From positions 1,389,602-1,453,601 of the forward strand of contig NZ_QYUO01000003.1 of NCBI RefSeq assembly GCF_003591035.1: DNA of 64,000 bases. Direction: 5' to 3'. Of this stretch, positions 25,617-33,203 are shown in pieces. Every line of letters starts with the position of its first letter. Position 1 is the stretch's first letter. The DNA is from Noviherbaspirillum saxi (GTDB lineage Bacteria; Pseudomonadota; Gammaproteobacteria; Burkholderiales; Burkholderiaceae_D). Made by a program: the position numbers and the translations under genes. The notes beneath the pieces are model-generated. The model had not been told where the DNA came from. It searched no databases and was given only the letters and a program-made list of their open reading frames with translations.

Positions 25617-26531
25617 ATGACACAACTTGCCAACGCCCACGCCGAAGAGCCGGCACAGAAGACCACGATTCCCGCCAATCCCCAAGCATTGCTGGATGCG
25701 GTACTTCGCGCCAACCAAGCTACCGCCGATCCGCGCACGCGAGCTGTGCTCGATGCGGCGATCCGGCATCTGCATGCGTTCGCGTCGGAGGTCAAGCTTA
25801 CCTACGAAGAGTTGCACAAGGGACTGGACTTCATGGTTCGCGTCGGGCAGGCAACTGGTCCGGAGAAACATGAAGGCATCCTGCTGGCCGATATTCTCGG
25901 GCTCGCAACGCTTGTCGTATTGATGGACGCCAAGGCTGCGCTGGCCGCCGGAGGCACCGAGCCTGCGCTGATCGGGCCGTTCTGGCGTGAAAACCAGCCA
26001 GTGCGGCCAAACGGCGCGCGCATCGCTAGCGATGAGACTACTGGTGAGCGGCTATTCGTGACTGGACGAGTCCTGTCGCTAGACGGCACACCGATCGCCG
26101 GCGCACGTGTGGAAACCTGGCAGGCTGCGCCGAGTGGTTTGTACGAAAACCAGGACGCACATCAGGAAGACATGAACTTGCGCGCCCGATTCGAAACCGA
26201 CGCTGAGGGCCGTTTCTGGTTCGATAGCGTCAAGCCATCGGGCTACGGTGTCCCCACCGACGGCCCCTGCGGCGACCTGCTCGCGCTGCAGGGCCGTCAT
26301 CACATGCGACCGGCGCACCTGCACTTTATCGTGATCGCTCCGGATCACAAGGTGCTTGCGACTCAGATCTTCGACGCGCTCGATCCCTACGCCTATAGCG
26401 ACGCGGCGTTCGGCGCCGTAGGCTCGCTGCTTCGCAGCTTCGAGCCGGACGGCGAGTCCGGCTACAAGCTCGACCTGGAGCTGCGCGTAGAGCCTGGCCA
26501 ATCCAACCTCCCGCGCCCCCCTTTGCCCTGA
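25617..26531 (+). CDS. Intradiol ring-cleavage dioxygenase, copy 2
   Basis: A 304-residue Fe(III) dioxygenase that is nearly the same as the protein encoded at 20409 along its whole length. The iron ligands are Tyr176, Tyr210, His234 and His236. Differences cluster in the first 20 residues and near the C-terminus. CAGGAG stands about 10 bases before the ATG. It is followed by an MDR oxidoreductase, a cupin and a Bug protein on the same strand, forming a likely operon. The two copies may differ in regulation (copy 1 has a divergent LysR) rather than in chemistry. The substrate is not certain. Confidence 0.9.
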   Translation: MTQLANAHAEEPAQKTTIPANPQALLDAVLRANQATADPRTRAVLDAAIRHLHAFASEVKLTYEELHKGLDFMVRVGQATGPEKHEGILLADILGLATLVVLMDAKAALAAGGTEPALIGPFWRENQPVRPNGARIASDETTGERLFVTGRVLSLDGTPIAGARVETWQAAPSGLYENQDAHQEDMNLRARFETDAEGRFWFDSVKPSGYGVPTDGPCGDLLALQGRHHMRPAHLHFIVIAPDHKVLATQIFDALDPYAYSDAAFGAVGSLLRSFEPDGESGYKLDLELRVEPGQSNLPRPPLP

Positions 26532-26600
26532 CCAAACATCAGGCATGAACGGCGTCGTCGCGCGCCGACGAGCCACTCCTTTAATGAAAGTAATACGATC

Positions 26601-27590
26601 ATGAAATCATCCGCCCGTGCACTACGCCTCATCGATAAGGCCGACAGCCCTGACACGCTTCGTCCGCAGCTCGTCGAAATCCTGCAACCACAAGCGCCCG
26701 CTGGCAGCGCGGTGATCGAAGTCTTGGCTGCCGCGATCAATCCAAGCGATGTCAAGGCGGCCCTCGGCATGATGCCGTACGCGGTCTGGCCGCGCACTCC
26801 AGGACGCGACTACGCCGGCAAAGTGGTTGCCGGCCCAGCCGAATGGCTCGGCGCCAATGTCTGGGGGACCGGCGGCGATCTCGGAATCACGCGCGATGGT
26901 ACGCACGCGCGCTACCTCATATTGCCGGTCGAGGCGCTGGTGCACAGGCCGGCACATATTTCGCTGGCAGCGGCAGCAACGGTTGGCGTTCCATTCGTGA
27001 CGGCATTCGAAGGGCTGCGGCGCGCCGATCTCAAAGGCAAAGGGCAGACAGTGCTGGTGCTCGGCTCCAACGGCAAGGTCGGTCAGGCTGCAGTGCAGCT
27101 CGCGACGCGGGCCGGCGCTCGCGTGATCGGCGTCGAGCGTGGCGGCGCGCGCTACGTCGGCCATGCGAGTTCACCGATCGAGGTCTTCGACGGTACCCGT
27201 AGCGACTTGGCCAGCGCAGTATTAGCGGCAACCGACGGTCAAGGCGTCGACATCGCCTACAACACCGTAGGCTCGCCATACTTCCAGGCCGCGCTCGACG
27301 CGTTGCGGATAGGCGGCGTGCAGATTCTGATCTCGACGCCGGACCGCAACGTGCCGTTCGACATTATGGCCTTCTATCGGCGGGACTTGCGATTGCTCGG
27401 CGTGGACAGCCTCAAGCTCAATGCCACGCAGTGCGCCGACGTCTTCCGCGTCCTGCTGCCGGGCTTCGAAAACGGCAGCCTGCGTGCCTTCGACGTCAGC
27501 GACAGCAGCCTGCTTCCGCTTGACAATGCGGTAGAGGCTTATCGACAGGTGCTCGAAGGCTCGAAGGAACGCCTCGTGCTGGAGCCTTAA
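26601..27590 (+). CDS. MDR-superfamily (quinone oxidoreductase-like) NAD(P)H oxidoreductase
   Basis: A 329-residue medium-chain reductase without zinc-ligand motifs, so closer to quinone oxidoreductases and enoyl reductases. The GroES-like N-terminal half has VLAAAINPSDVKAALG and PRTPGRDYAGKVV. The Rossmann half starts VLVLGSNGKVGQAAVQLA near residue 150, though the usual GAxGGVG glycine pattern is GSNGKVG. It lies 69 bases after dioxygenase 2 and 11 bases before the next cupin gene, so it belongs to the same operon. It might reduce a quinone or a ring-cleavage product. Confidence 0.82.
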   Translation: MKSSARALRLIDKADSPDTLRPQLVEILQPQAPAGSAVIEVLAAAINPSDVKAALGMMPYAVWPRTPGRDYAGKVVAGPAEWLGANVWGTGGDLGITRDGTHARYLILPVEALVHRPAHISLAAAATVGVPFVTAFEGLRRADLKGKGQTVLVLGSNGKVGQAAVQLATRAGARVIGVERGGARYVGHASSPIEVFDGTRSDLASAVLAATDGQGVDIAYNTVGSPYFQAALDALRIGGVQILISTPDRNVPFDIMAFYRRDLRLLGVDSLKLNATQCADVFRVLLPGFENGSLRAFDVSDSSLLPLDNAVEAYRQVLEGSKERLVLEP

Positions 27591-27601
27591 GGAGCGATGC
27601 C

Positions 27602-27949
27602 ATGCACGTGATGTGTTTCGATCAGGCTCCAAGCTATCACGCCGACGGCCATTTTCGGATGAGCATGCGTCAGCTACAGGGCAAGCAGGCTGGCCCGTCC
27701 GACATCGTCTGGATCGGTCTATCGATCATCGAGCCGGGCGGCGGCACCGTCGTGTCGGCGGCGCGGGTCGAAAAATTCTACGTTGTCGTCGAAGGCGCGC
27801 TCGAGGTGTCGGCCCAGATCGATGATTCGCCACCGACCGTCGCCGTGCTCGGAGTTCTGGACAGTTGTCGCATCGCCCCGGGCGAGACGCGGCGTCTGCA
27901 CAACCGATCGGACCAGCTCTGTAAGGTGATGCTCGTCATGCCCAACTGA
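27602..27949 (+). CDS. Small cupin-domain protein
   Basis: A 115-residue single-domain cupin. The barrel region includes SIIEPGGGTVVSAARVEKFYVVVEGALEV and SCRIAPGETRRLHNRSDQ. Metal-binding His residues of motif 1 appear replaced (the sequence has no HxH), so it may bind ligand without metal or be structural. It starts 11 bases after the MDR gene and GGAG lies in that gap, indicating translational linkage. A binding protein gene follows after 53 bases. Function unknown. Confidence 0.68.
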   Translation: MHVMCFDQAPSYHADGHFRMSMRQLQGKQAGPSDIVWIGLSIIEPGGGTVVSAARVEKFYVVVEGALEVSAQIDDSPPTVAVLGVLDSCRIAPGETRRLHNRSDQLCKVMLVMPN

Positions 27950-28002
27950 GACGACAGAGGCATCGTTTCTGTCCCTTTTTATTATTACAACAGGAGAAGA
28001 CA

Positions 28003-28989
28003 ATGAATTACAACCGCCGCAAGACCCTTCATCTCATCGCCGCCGCTGTTGCCGGCTCAGTCGCACTTCCCGCGTCGTTGCACGCGCAAGAACCCTACCC
28101 GACAAAATTGGTCACCATGGTCGTTCCATTCACGGCTGGTTCAACCACTGACGTCGTCGGCCGGGTGGTGGGCGAACGGCTCGCAAATTATTTGGGGCAG
28201 TCGGTCATCGTCGATAATCGGCCTGGTGCCGGTGGGACGCTCGGGGCCGGCCTGGTCGCCGCTTCGGTGCCGGATGGCCACACGCTTCTGGTTCACTCGG
28301 CCGGCCATGTCGCGAACGCGGCGCTGTATCCGTCGCTGAAGTATGACACTATGAAGGACTTTACGCCGGTCACCATGCTCGCGACGATGCCGAACGTCTT
28401 GGTGGTAGCACCTGACAAGGGATACGCTTCGCTGAAGGACCTGGTAGAGAAAGTCAAGGCCGCCCCCGGCAAGTTCACGTATGCCTCGTCTGGCAACGGC
28501 AGTGCGTCGCACATCGCCGGCGAGAAGTTCCGACTCGCAGTAGGTCTCGAGGTTACGCATGTGCCCTACCGCGGAACACCGCAGGGGCTGAACGATGTGA
28601 TGGGCGGGCGCGTCGACTGGTTCATGGCCCCGCTCGCAGTCGCAACGCAGCTGATCGCAGGCGGCAAGCTTCAGGCGCTGGCGATCGGATCGGCGAAGCG
28701 CTCACCCCTGCTGCCAAACGTTCCCACTACCACCGAGGCCGGTTTTCCCGGAGCAGACTACACCTTCTGGGTCGGCCTGTTTGCGCCTTCCAAGATCCCG
28801 AAGCCCGCTTTGGACCGTCTGCACATAGAATCCCTGCGCGCGCTGAAATCTCCTGAGGTGCGCAGCCATCTCGGCAAGCTTGGCGCCGAACTCAACGAGA
28901 TGACGCAGTCGCAGTTCGCGCAGTTCGTGCGTGATGAAACGGTGGAAACGGCCAAGCTGATCAAGCAGGCAGGCATCCGGGTCGACTGA
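28003..28989 (+). CDS. Bug-family (TctC-like) periplasmic binding protein
   Basis: A 328-residue secreted binding protein of the Bug family, very common in Burkholderiales. A signal peptide of about 28 residues ends at SLHA, followed by QEPYPTKLVTMVVPF. Family hallmarks are PGAGGTLGAGLVAAS near residue 77, FTYASSGNGSASHIAGE and HVPYRGTPQGLNDVMGGRVDWF. Such proteins bind carboxylates or aromatic acids for uptake or signalling. No TctA/TctB permease genes are adjacent, the usual orphan state. CAGGAG is present before the ATG. It closes the dioxygenase-2 cluster, so its ligand may be the aromatic substrate. Confidence 0.92.
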   Translation: MNYNRRKTLHLIAAAVAGSVALPASLHAQEPYPTKLVTMVVPFTAGSTTDVVGRVVGERLANYLGQSVIVDNRPGAGGTLGAGLVAASVPDGHTLLVHSAGHVANAALYPSLKYDTMKDFTPVTMLATMPNVLVVAPDKGYASLKDLVEKVKAAPGKFTYASSGNGSASHIAGEKFRLAVGLEVTHVPYRGTPQGLNDVMGGRVDWFMAPLAVATQLIAGGKLQALAIGSAKRSPLLPNVPTTTEAGFPGADYTFWVGLFAPSKIPKPALDRLHIESLRALKSPEVRSHLGKLGAELNEMTQSQFAQFVRDETVETAKLIKQAGIRVD

Positions 28990-29078
28990 TTCGGCTACAA
29001 CGGATCTGTACTTCCCCTGATCGCTCATAGTCGCATGGAGTGGTCGGAAGGCTGAATCGACATATCGCGTGTAGCGGA

Positions 29079-29101
29079 CAAGCCTGCAGAAAGCAGGCTT
29101 G
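29079..29101 (+). terminator. Hairpin after the Bug-protein gene
   Basis: CAAGCCTGC (29079-29087) and GCAGGCTTG (29093-29101) form a perfect 9-bp stem with a 5-base loop, 90 bases after the stop codon. There is no T-run. It probably marks the end of the dioxygenase-2 operon. Confidence 0.5.
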
Positions 29102-29169
29102 AAAGCATCAGCAGTAGTGTACTTTCTGCCCTCGTTCTTCTAGCAGAAGAGCGCGGCCACGATCGCCGA

Positions 29170-29410
29170 CAGGAATCTGCTGAATGCGGCGTATTACGAA
29201 CTGCGTCGCCATCCTTGTGAAAATGAACGCGTACGCATTTATCGACAAACGCATCAGCTCCATTTGCTCACCGCCTATGACGCGAGCTTTCTGGTTGAGA
29301 CAATCCATGCAGTCAAAGCACGCCGCTTTGAAGCAATGAAGCATTGCGGCACGCACGCCGCGCCGGATGTGGACTGGGCCACCGTATAGCGCTTCAAGCG
29401 CGACATTTGA
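29170..29410 (+). pseudogene. Dead partial copy of the small gene beside sodB
   Basis: This stretch matches most of the gene at 15991-16326: [20 protein letters not shown], then [23 protein letters not shown] and the ending RFKRDI. A stretch of about 35 bases between FYELGLRW and YHELRR in the intact gene is missing. A CAG codon has become TAG at 29387-29389, just before the last residues. No start codon exists between the upstream stop and the homologous part. The copy is therefore a truncated duplicate. Outside the match the sequence differs. Confidence 0.75.
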
Positions 29411-29463
29411 GATCGTGCGAAACGCATCTTAACGGAAGGCGTCCGCACTCCCGCACGCCATCG

Positions 29464-29727
29464 TTATTGAAAGTCCGGGCGCTGTACCCCGTCGGTCTGG
29501 TTGCAATTGGGGCATGAAATGACAATGCCTCCGAATACATTCGTCAGGCTCTTCTCGGCGCCACCTTCGGTTGCGGTCCATGTCTCTCCACACTGCAAAC
29601 ACTCCACGGACACGGATGCCACTGACTTTTGCCCGCTTTCCGCCGTACCGTCTTCCCCTTTCGCGTCCGACGGTATCTCTTGCATCTGCACATTCCAGAC
29701 CTTGAATCCTTTTGCGTCTCCGGCCAT
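29464..29727 (-). CDS. Small zinc-ribbon-like protein downstream of coxG
   Basis: An 87-residue soluble protein with two CxxC pairs, CLQCGETW near residue 43 and CPNCNQTDG near residue 72, spaced as in a zinc ribbon. The N-terminal half is acidic and lacks a recognised fold. The ATG at 29727 has AAAGGAGA upstream and lies 12 bases after the coxG stop on the same strand, so it is probably the last gene of the cox operon. It could help metallocofactor handling or be an unrelated regulator; I do not recognise a characterised family. Confidence 0.65.
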   Translation of the reverse strand: MAGDAKGFKVWNVQMQEIPSDAKGEDGTAESGQKSVASVSVECLQCGETWTATEGGAEKSLTNVFGGIVISCPNCNQTDGVQRPDFQ

Positions 29728-29739
29728 GTTCGTCTCCTT

Positions 29740-30198
29740 TTAAAGCTCGCTCTGTGGTTCGTCCTTGAGTTCTCTGGCAAGTGCGGCAAAGAAATCGGTT
29801 GCCATCTTGTTTGCGGCGCCGTCAATCAAACGCGAGCCGATCTGCGCCAGCTTGCCGCCGATCTGCGCCGAGGCGGTGTATGCCAGCTTGGTGGCTTCAC
29901 CGTCCGGTGACAGCATAACCTTCGCATTGCCTTTTGCGAAACCTGCCATCCCTCCTTGTCCTTCGAAGTTGAGCGTGTAGGATTCCGGTGGATTCAAGTC
30001 GGCCAGAAATATTTTTCCCGCAAACTTTGCATTCACGGGACCGACTTTTACCGCCATCGACACCTTGTACTGGTTCTCTTCGATCGGTTCGATTGCCTCG
30101 CAGCCGGTGATGCACCGCTTTAGCAATTCCGGATCGTTGAGCGCCGACCAGACCCTGTCCGGTGATGAAGGCACGATTTGAACGCTAGACATTTCCAT
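29740..30198 (-). CDS. coxG: CoxG-family SRPBCC protein
   Basis: A 152-residue protein of the CoxG (CO dehydrogenase subunit G) family with an SRPBCC fold. Typical segments are DRVWSALNDPELLKRCITGCE near residue 14, KVGPVNAKFAGKIFL near 50 and GKLAQIGSRLIDGAANKMATDFF near 115. CoxG is reported to link CO-dehydrogenase-type enzymes to the membrane quinone pool. The ATG at 30198 follows AGGAGA; it overlaps the coxE stop by 14 bases. No C-terminal membrane anchor is seen here, unlike longer CoxG proteins. Confidence 0.87.
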   Translation of the reverse strand: MEMSSVQIVPSSPDRVWSALNDPELLKRCITGCEAIEPIEENQYKVSMAVKVGPVNAKFAGKIFLADLNPPESYTLNFEGQGGMAGFAKGNAKVMLSPDGEATKLAYTASAQIGGKLAQIGSRLIDGAANKMATDFFAALARELKDEPQSEL

Positions 30199-31441
30199 AG
30201 TGTTCTCCTGACGAATGAGGTGATCGTCGAGTTGACTGTGAGCGCCGAAAGCTTGCCTCATCCAGCGCCGCGCCGAGGCGACTCAGGCTCGTCAGATTAT
30301 GCACAGGCAGGAACAGGTCGACGTGCGGCAGCATGGCGCGGATTCCGGCCGGCCTGGCTTCAAAACCTTCAAAGCGCAACAGCGGATTAAGCCAGATCAG
30401 GCGCCGGCACGAGAGGCTGAGCCTTTCCATTTGAGCGCCTACGCTTTGGGCATCGCCGCTGTCGAGGCCATCGGTGATCAGCAGTACGACCGTTCCCTGG
30501 CCGAGCAGCCTGCGCGCCCAGTGCTGGTTGAACTCTGCCAGACAAGCACCAATCCTCGTGCCGCCGGCCCAGTCCACCACCTGGCGCGACACCTGACCGA
30601 GTGCGACATCGACGTCGCGGTCCCGCAGCAAATAGGTAATGTTGGACAGGCGCGTGCCGAAAAGTAAGGTATGCACGCGGCGACGGCTATTGGCTAAAGC
30701 GTGGATGAAATGCAGAAGCATGCGCGTATAGTTTTCCATCGAGCCGGATATATCGCACAAGATCACTAGCTTGACAGGCTGCATGCGCGACGTGCGATGT
30801 CGCAATTCGACGCAGCCATCCATTGTTCTGATCATATGCCGCAGGGTGCTGCGCAAATCGACCTGCGCTCCTTGCAAGAGCGGGCGTGACCGGCGGCTGG
30901 CGATTTCAGGCAATGGCATGCGTACTGAAGCAATCATTTTTTTCGCCTCGGCTTGCTCCTCCGCAGTCATCGCTGCGAAATCCTTGTTACGGAGAACTTC
31001 GACGCGCGACATCGTCATCGACGCGTCGAGCCTCAGGTCCGGGGGCAAGTCATCTGGCACCGATACCGCACGCGGCGCTCGCGGCAGCATCGCCTGTGCG
31101 ATACGCGGCGCAAGCTTCGGCGTATCCGGTTTGGGCGAGCGTACACCGCCCAGCAAATCCTGGATCTGCTGCAACTGCAGCCGAATGCGCGACGGATCGC
31201 GCCAGTACAGTTCGAACGCCTGATCGAAGATGAATTGCTGGTCTCGCCGGTCGACCAGCACCGTCGACAGCGCGTAGTAGAAGTCGTCGCGCCGCTCCAC
31301 GCCGACGGCCTGCAGGGCGCGCAAGGCATCGATCACCTTGGCCGGCCCGATCGCCAATCCGGCCCTGCGCAGCACCCGCGCGAAATGCACGACGTTCTCC
31401 GCCAGCAGCCCCTTGTCCTGGCTTGGCGCCGCCACGCTCAT
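30185..31441 (-). CDS. coxE: CoxE-like von Willebrand factor A protein
   Basis: A 418-residue cytoplasmic protein with a C-terminal VWA domain. The metal-ion-dependent adhesion site DISGSM is near residue 232, with the later conserved Thr in GGTRIG and Asp in LITDGLDSGD. The N-terminal part (FARVLRRAGLAIGPAKVIDAL) is typical for CoxE. With the MoxR-type ATPase CoxD it acts in maturation of the active site of CO-dehydrogenase-type hydroxylases. The start overlaps the coxD stop by four bases (ATGA). The gene order L-M-D-E-G supports the assignment. Confidence 0.9.
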   Translation of the reverse strand: MSVAAPSQDKGLLAENVVHFARVLRRAGLAIGPAKVIDALRALQAVGVERRDDFYYALSTVLVDRRDQQFIFDQAFELYWRDPSRIRLQLQQIQDLLGGVRSPKPDTPKLAPRIAQAMLPRAPRAVSVPDDLPPDLRLDASMTMSRVEVLRNKDFAAMTAEEQAEAKKMIASVRMPLPEIASRRSRPLLQGAQVDLRSTLRHMIRTMDGCVELRHRTSRMQPVKLVILCDISGSMENYTRMLLHFIHALANSRRRVHTLLFGTRLSNITYLLRDRDVDVALGQVSRQVVDWAGGTRIGACLAEFNQHWARRLLGQGTVVLLITDGLDSGDAQSVGAQMERLSLSCRRLIWLNPLLRFEGFEARPAGIRAMLPHVDLFLPVHNLTSLSRLGAALDEASFRRSQSTRRSPHSSGEHYGNV

Positions 31442-32358
31442 CGCATCCCCGCAACGTCTACCCGGACATCGTCAATCAACTGGTCGATCTTGCCGGCATT
31501 CATCCTGGCGATATCATCTTCGTATTTCAGCACTACGCCCAGCGTTGCCTGCACCGCTTCCGGATCGAGCGTGGTCTTGTCAAGGGCAGCAAGCGACGCT
31601 GCCCAATCGAGGGTTTCCGCCACGCCGGGGGCCTTGTACAGTTCCATGTCGCGCAGTCGGGCGATGAACGCGACCACGTCGCGGCTCAGCGTGTCAGCGG
31701 CCTGCGGCACCCGGCAGCGAACGATTTGCAATTCCCGCTCCTTGTCCGGGTAGTCCACCCAGTGGTAGAAGCAACGCCGCTTGACGGCGTCATGGATTTC
31801 ACGCGTGCGGTTCGAGGTGATGACGACCAACGGGGGTTGTTCTGCGCGAATGGTGCCGAGTTCCGGGATAGTGATCTGGTATTCGGCCAGCACTTCCAGC
31901 AGATAGGCTTCGAAAGGCTCATCGGCACGGTCGAGTTCGTCGATCAGCAGGACCGGAGGGCCACGGTCCGTGCTTTCCAGCGCCTGCAATAACGGGCGCT
32001 TGATCAGGAAGCGGTCGGTGAAAATATCCGCCGCCAACTGGTCTTTTGAGGTTTCCCCGGTCGCTTCGGCAAGCCGGATTTCGATCATCTGGCGCGGATA
32101 GTTCCACTCATAGACCGCGTTGGCGACGTCCAGCCCCTCATAGCATTGCAAGCGCACCAGCCTGCGATTGAGCCCACCCGCCAGTGCCTTGGCGACTTCG
32201 GTTTTGCCGACTCCCGCTTCGCCCTCCAGGAACAGCGGCCGGCCCATGGTCATTGCGAGATAAAGCGTGGTGGACAGATGGCGCTCGGCGATATATTGCT
32301 GAGACGCCAGTAGTTGTGCCACCTGATCGACGGAAGCGGGAGGACAGGCTATCGGCAT
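31438..32358 (-). CDS. coxD: CoxD-like MoxR-family AAA+ ATPase
   Basis: A 306-residue AAA+ ATPase of the MoxR group. Walker A is GEAGVGKTE at residues 46-54, Walker B is VLLIDELDRAD near 112, and sensor 1 is VVITSNRTRE near 153. CoxD proteins are known to be needed for correct assembly of the molybdenum centre in CO dehydrogenase and act together with the VWA protein CoxE. It overlaps coxE and starts 37 bases after coxM. Confidence 0.93.
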   Translation of the reverse strand: MPIACPPASVDQVAQLLASQQYIAERHLSTTLYLAMTMGRPLFLEGEAGVGKTEVAKALAGGLNRRLVRLQCYEGLDVANAVYEWNYPRQMIEIRLAEATGETSKDQLAADIFTDRFLIKRPLLQALESTDRGPPVLLIDELDRADEPFEAYLLEVLAEYQITIPELGTIRAEQPPLVVITSNRTREIHDAVKRRCFYHWVDYPDKERELQIVRCRVPQAADTLSRDVVAFIARLRDMELYKAPGVAETLDWAASLAALDKTTLDPEAVQATLGVVLKYEDDIARMNAGKIDQLIDDVRVDVAGMR

Positions 32359-32395
32359 ACGTTCGCCGTAAAGATTGCGCCGCGGCGACGTAACC

Positions 32396-33193
32396 TCATT
32401 TCAATGCCTCGGCAACGGCGCGCCCGGCCAGAACCGGGATCAAGTGTGCGCGATAAGCCGCACTGGCATGCAAGTCTGAACTTAGTCCGTCGGCCGCTAC
32501 CCGTACCGCTTTGGCGGCGTCCGGGTTGAAATCCGCTTCAAGCGCCTTTTCCAGATCTGTAGCACGGAAAGCGCATCCGGCGCATCCGGTCACCGCCACC
32601 CGCACATGGCCATCGTCGCTCCGGCTGACGAATACGCCCACCAGTGCAAAGCGCGAGGCCGGATTCAGGAACTTGATGTAGGCCGCCTTGTCGGGAACAG
32701 GAAATTGGACCTCAGTAATGATTTCGCCAGGCTCCAGCGCGGTTTCATACATGCCCGTGAAAAAGTCGTCGGCCGCGATGGTCCGCCCGTTGGTCCGGAT
32801 GGTCGCGTTCAGCGCCAGCGCTGCGGCCGGATGGCAGGCAGCAGGATCGTTGTTGGCCAGCGATCCGCCCAGCGTGCCGAGATTGCGCACCTGGACGTCG
32901 CCGATTTCGCCGGCAAGGTAGGCCAGCGCGGGGATTGCCTGCCGGACTTCGTCGGATGCGGCGATTTCGGCATGGCTGGTTCCCGCACCGATCACCAGCG
33001 CGCTGTCTTCGCGCCGGATGCCGCGCAGTTCGGCGATTCCGCCCAGGTCTACCAGGCTCTTCGGCGCAGCCAGCCGCAGTTTCATCGCCGCGACCAGACT
33101 CTGCCCGCCGGCCAATGGCTGGCTGTCCGGGTTGGCAAGCAAAGCGACGGCTTCGCTCACGCTCTTGGGTTGATGCAGCTCGAATGCATACAT
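32396..33193 (-). CDS. coxM: CoxM-like FAD-binding subunit
   Basis: A 265-residue medium subunit of the CO-dehydrogenase-like hydroxylase. The FAD-binding motif PLAGGQSLVAAMKLR is near residue 33 and the second motif NLGTLGGSLANNDPAACHPAA near 105, both close to classical CoxM. The ATG at 33193 follows GAGGAGA; a longer frame from 33259 would overlap coxL by over 50 bases and is rejected. Ten bases separate it from coxL. It passes electrons from the iron-sulfur subunit to an acceptor, perhaps through CoxG. Confidence 0.92.
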   Translation of the reverse strand: MYAFELHQPKSVSEAVALLANPDSQPLAGGQSLVAAMKLRLAAPKSLVDLGGIAELRGIRREDSALVIGAGTSHAEIAASDEVRQAIPALAYLAGEIGDVQVRNLGTLGGSLANNDPAACHPAAALALNATIRTNGRTIAADDFFTGMYETALEPGEIITEVQFPVPDKAAYIKFLNPASRFALVGVFVSRSDDGHVRVAVTGCAGCAFRATDLEKALEADFNPDAAKAVRVAADGLSSDLHASAAYRAHLIPVLAGRAVAEALK

Positions 33194-33203
33194 ACTGCTC
33201 TCC

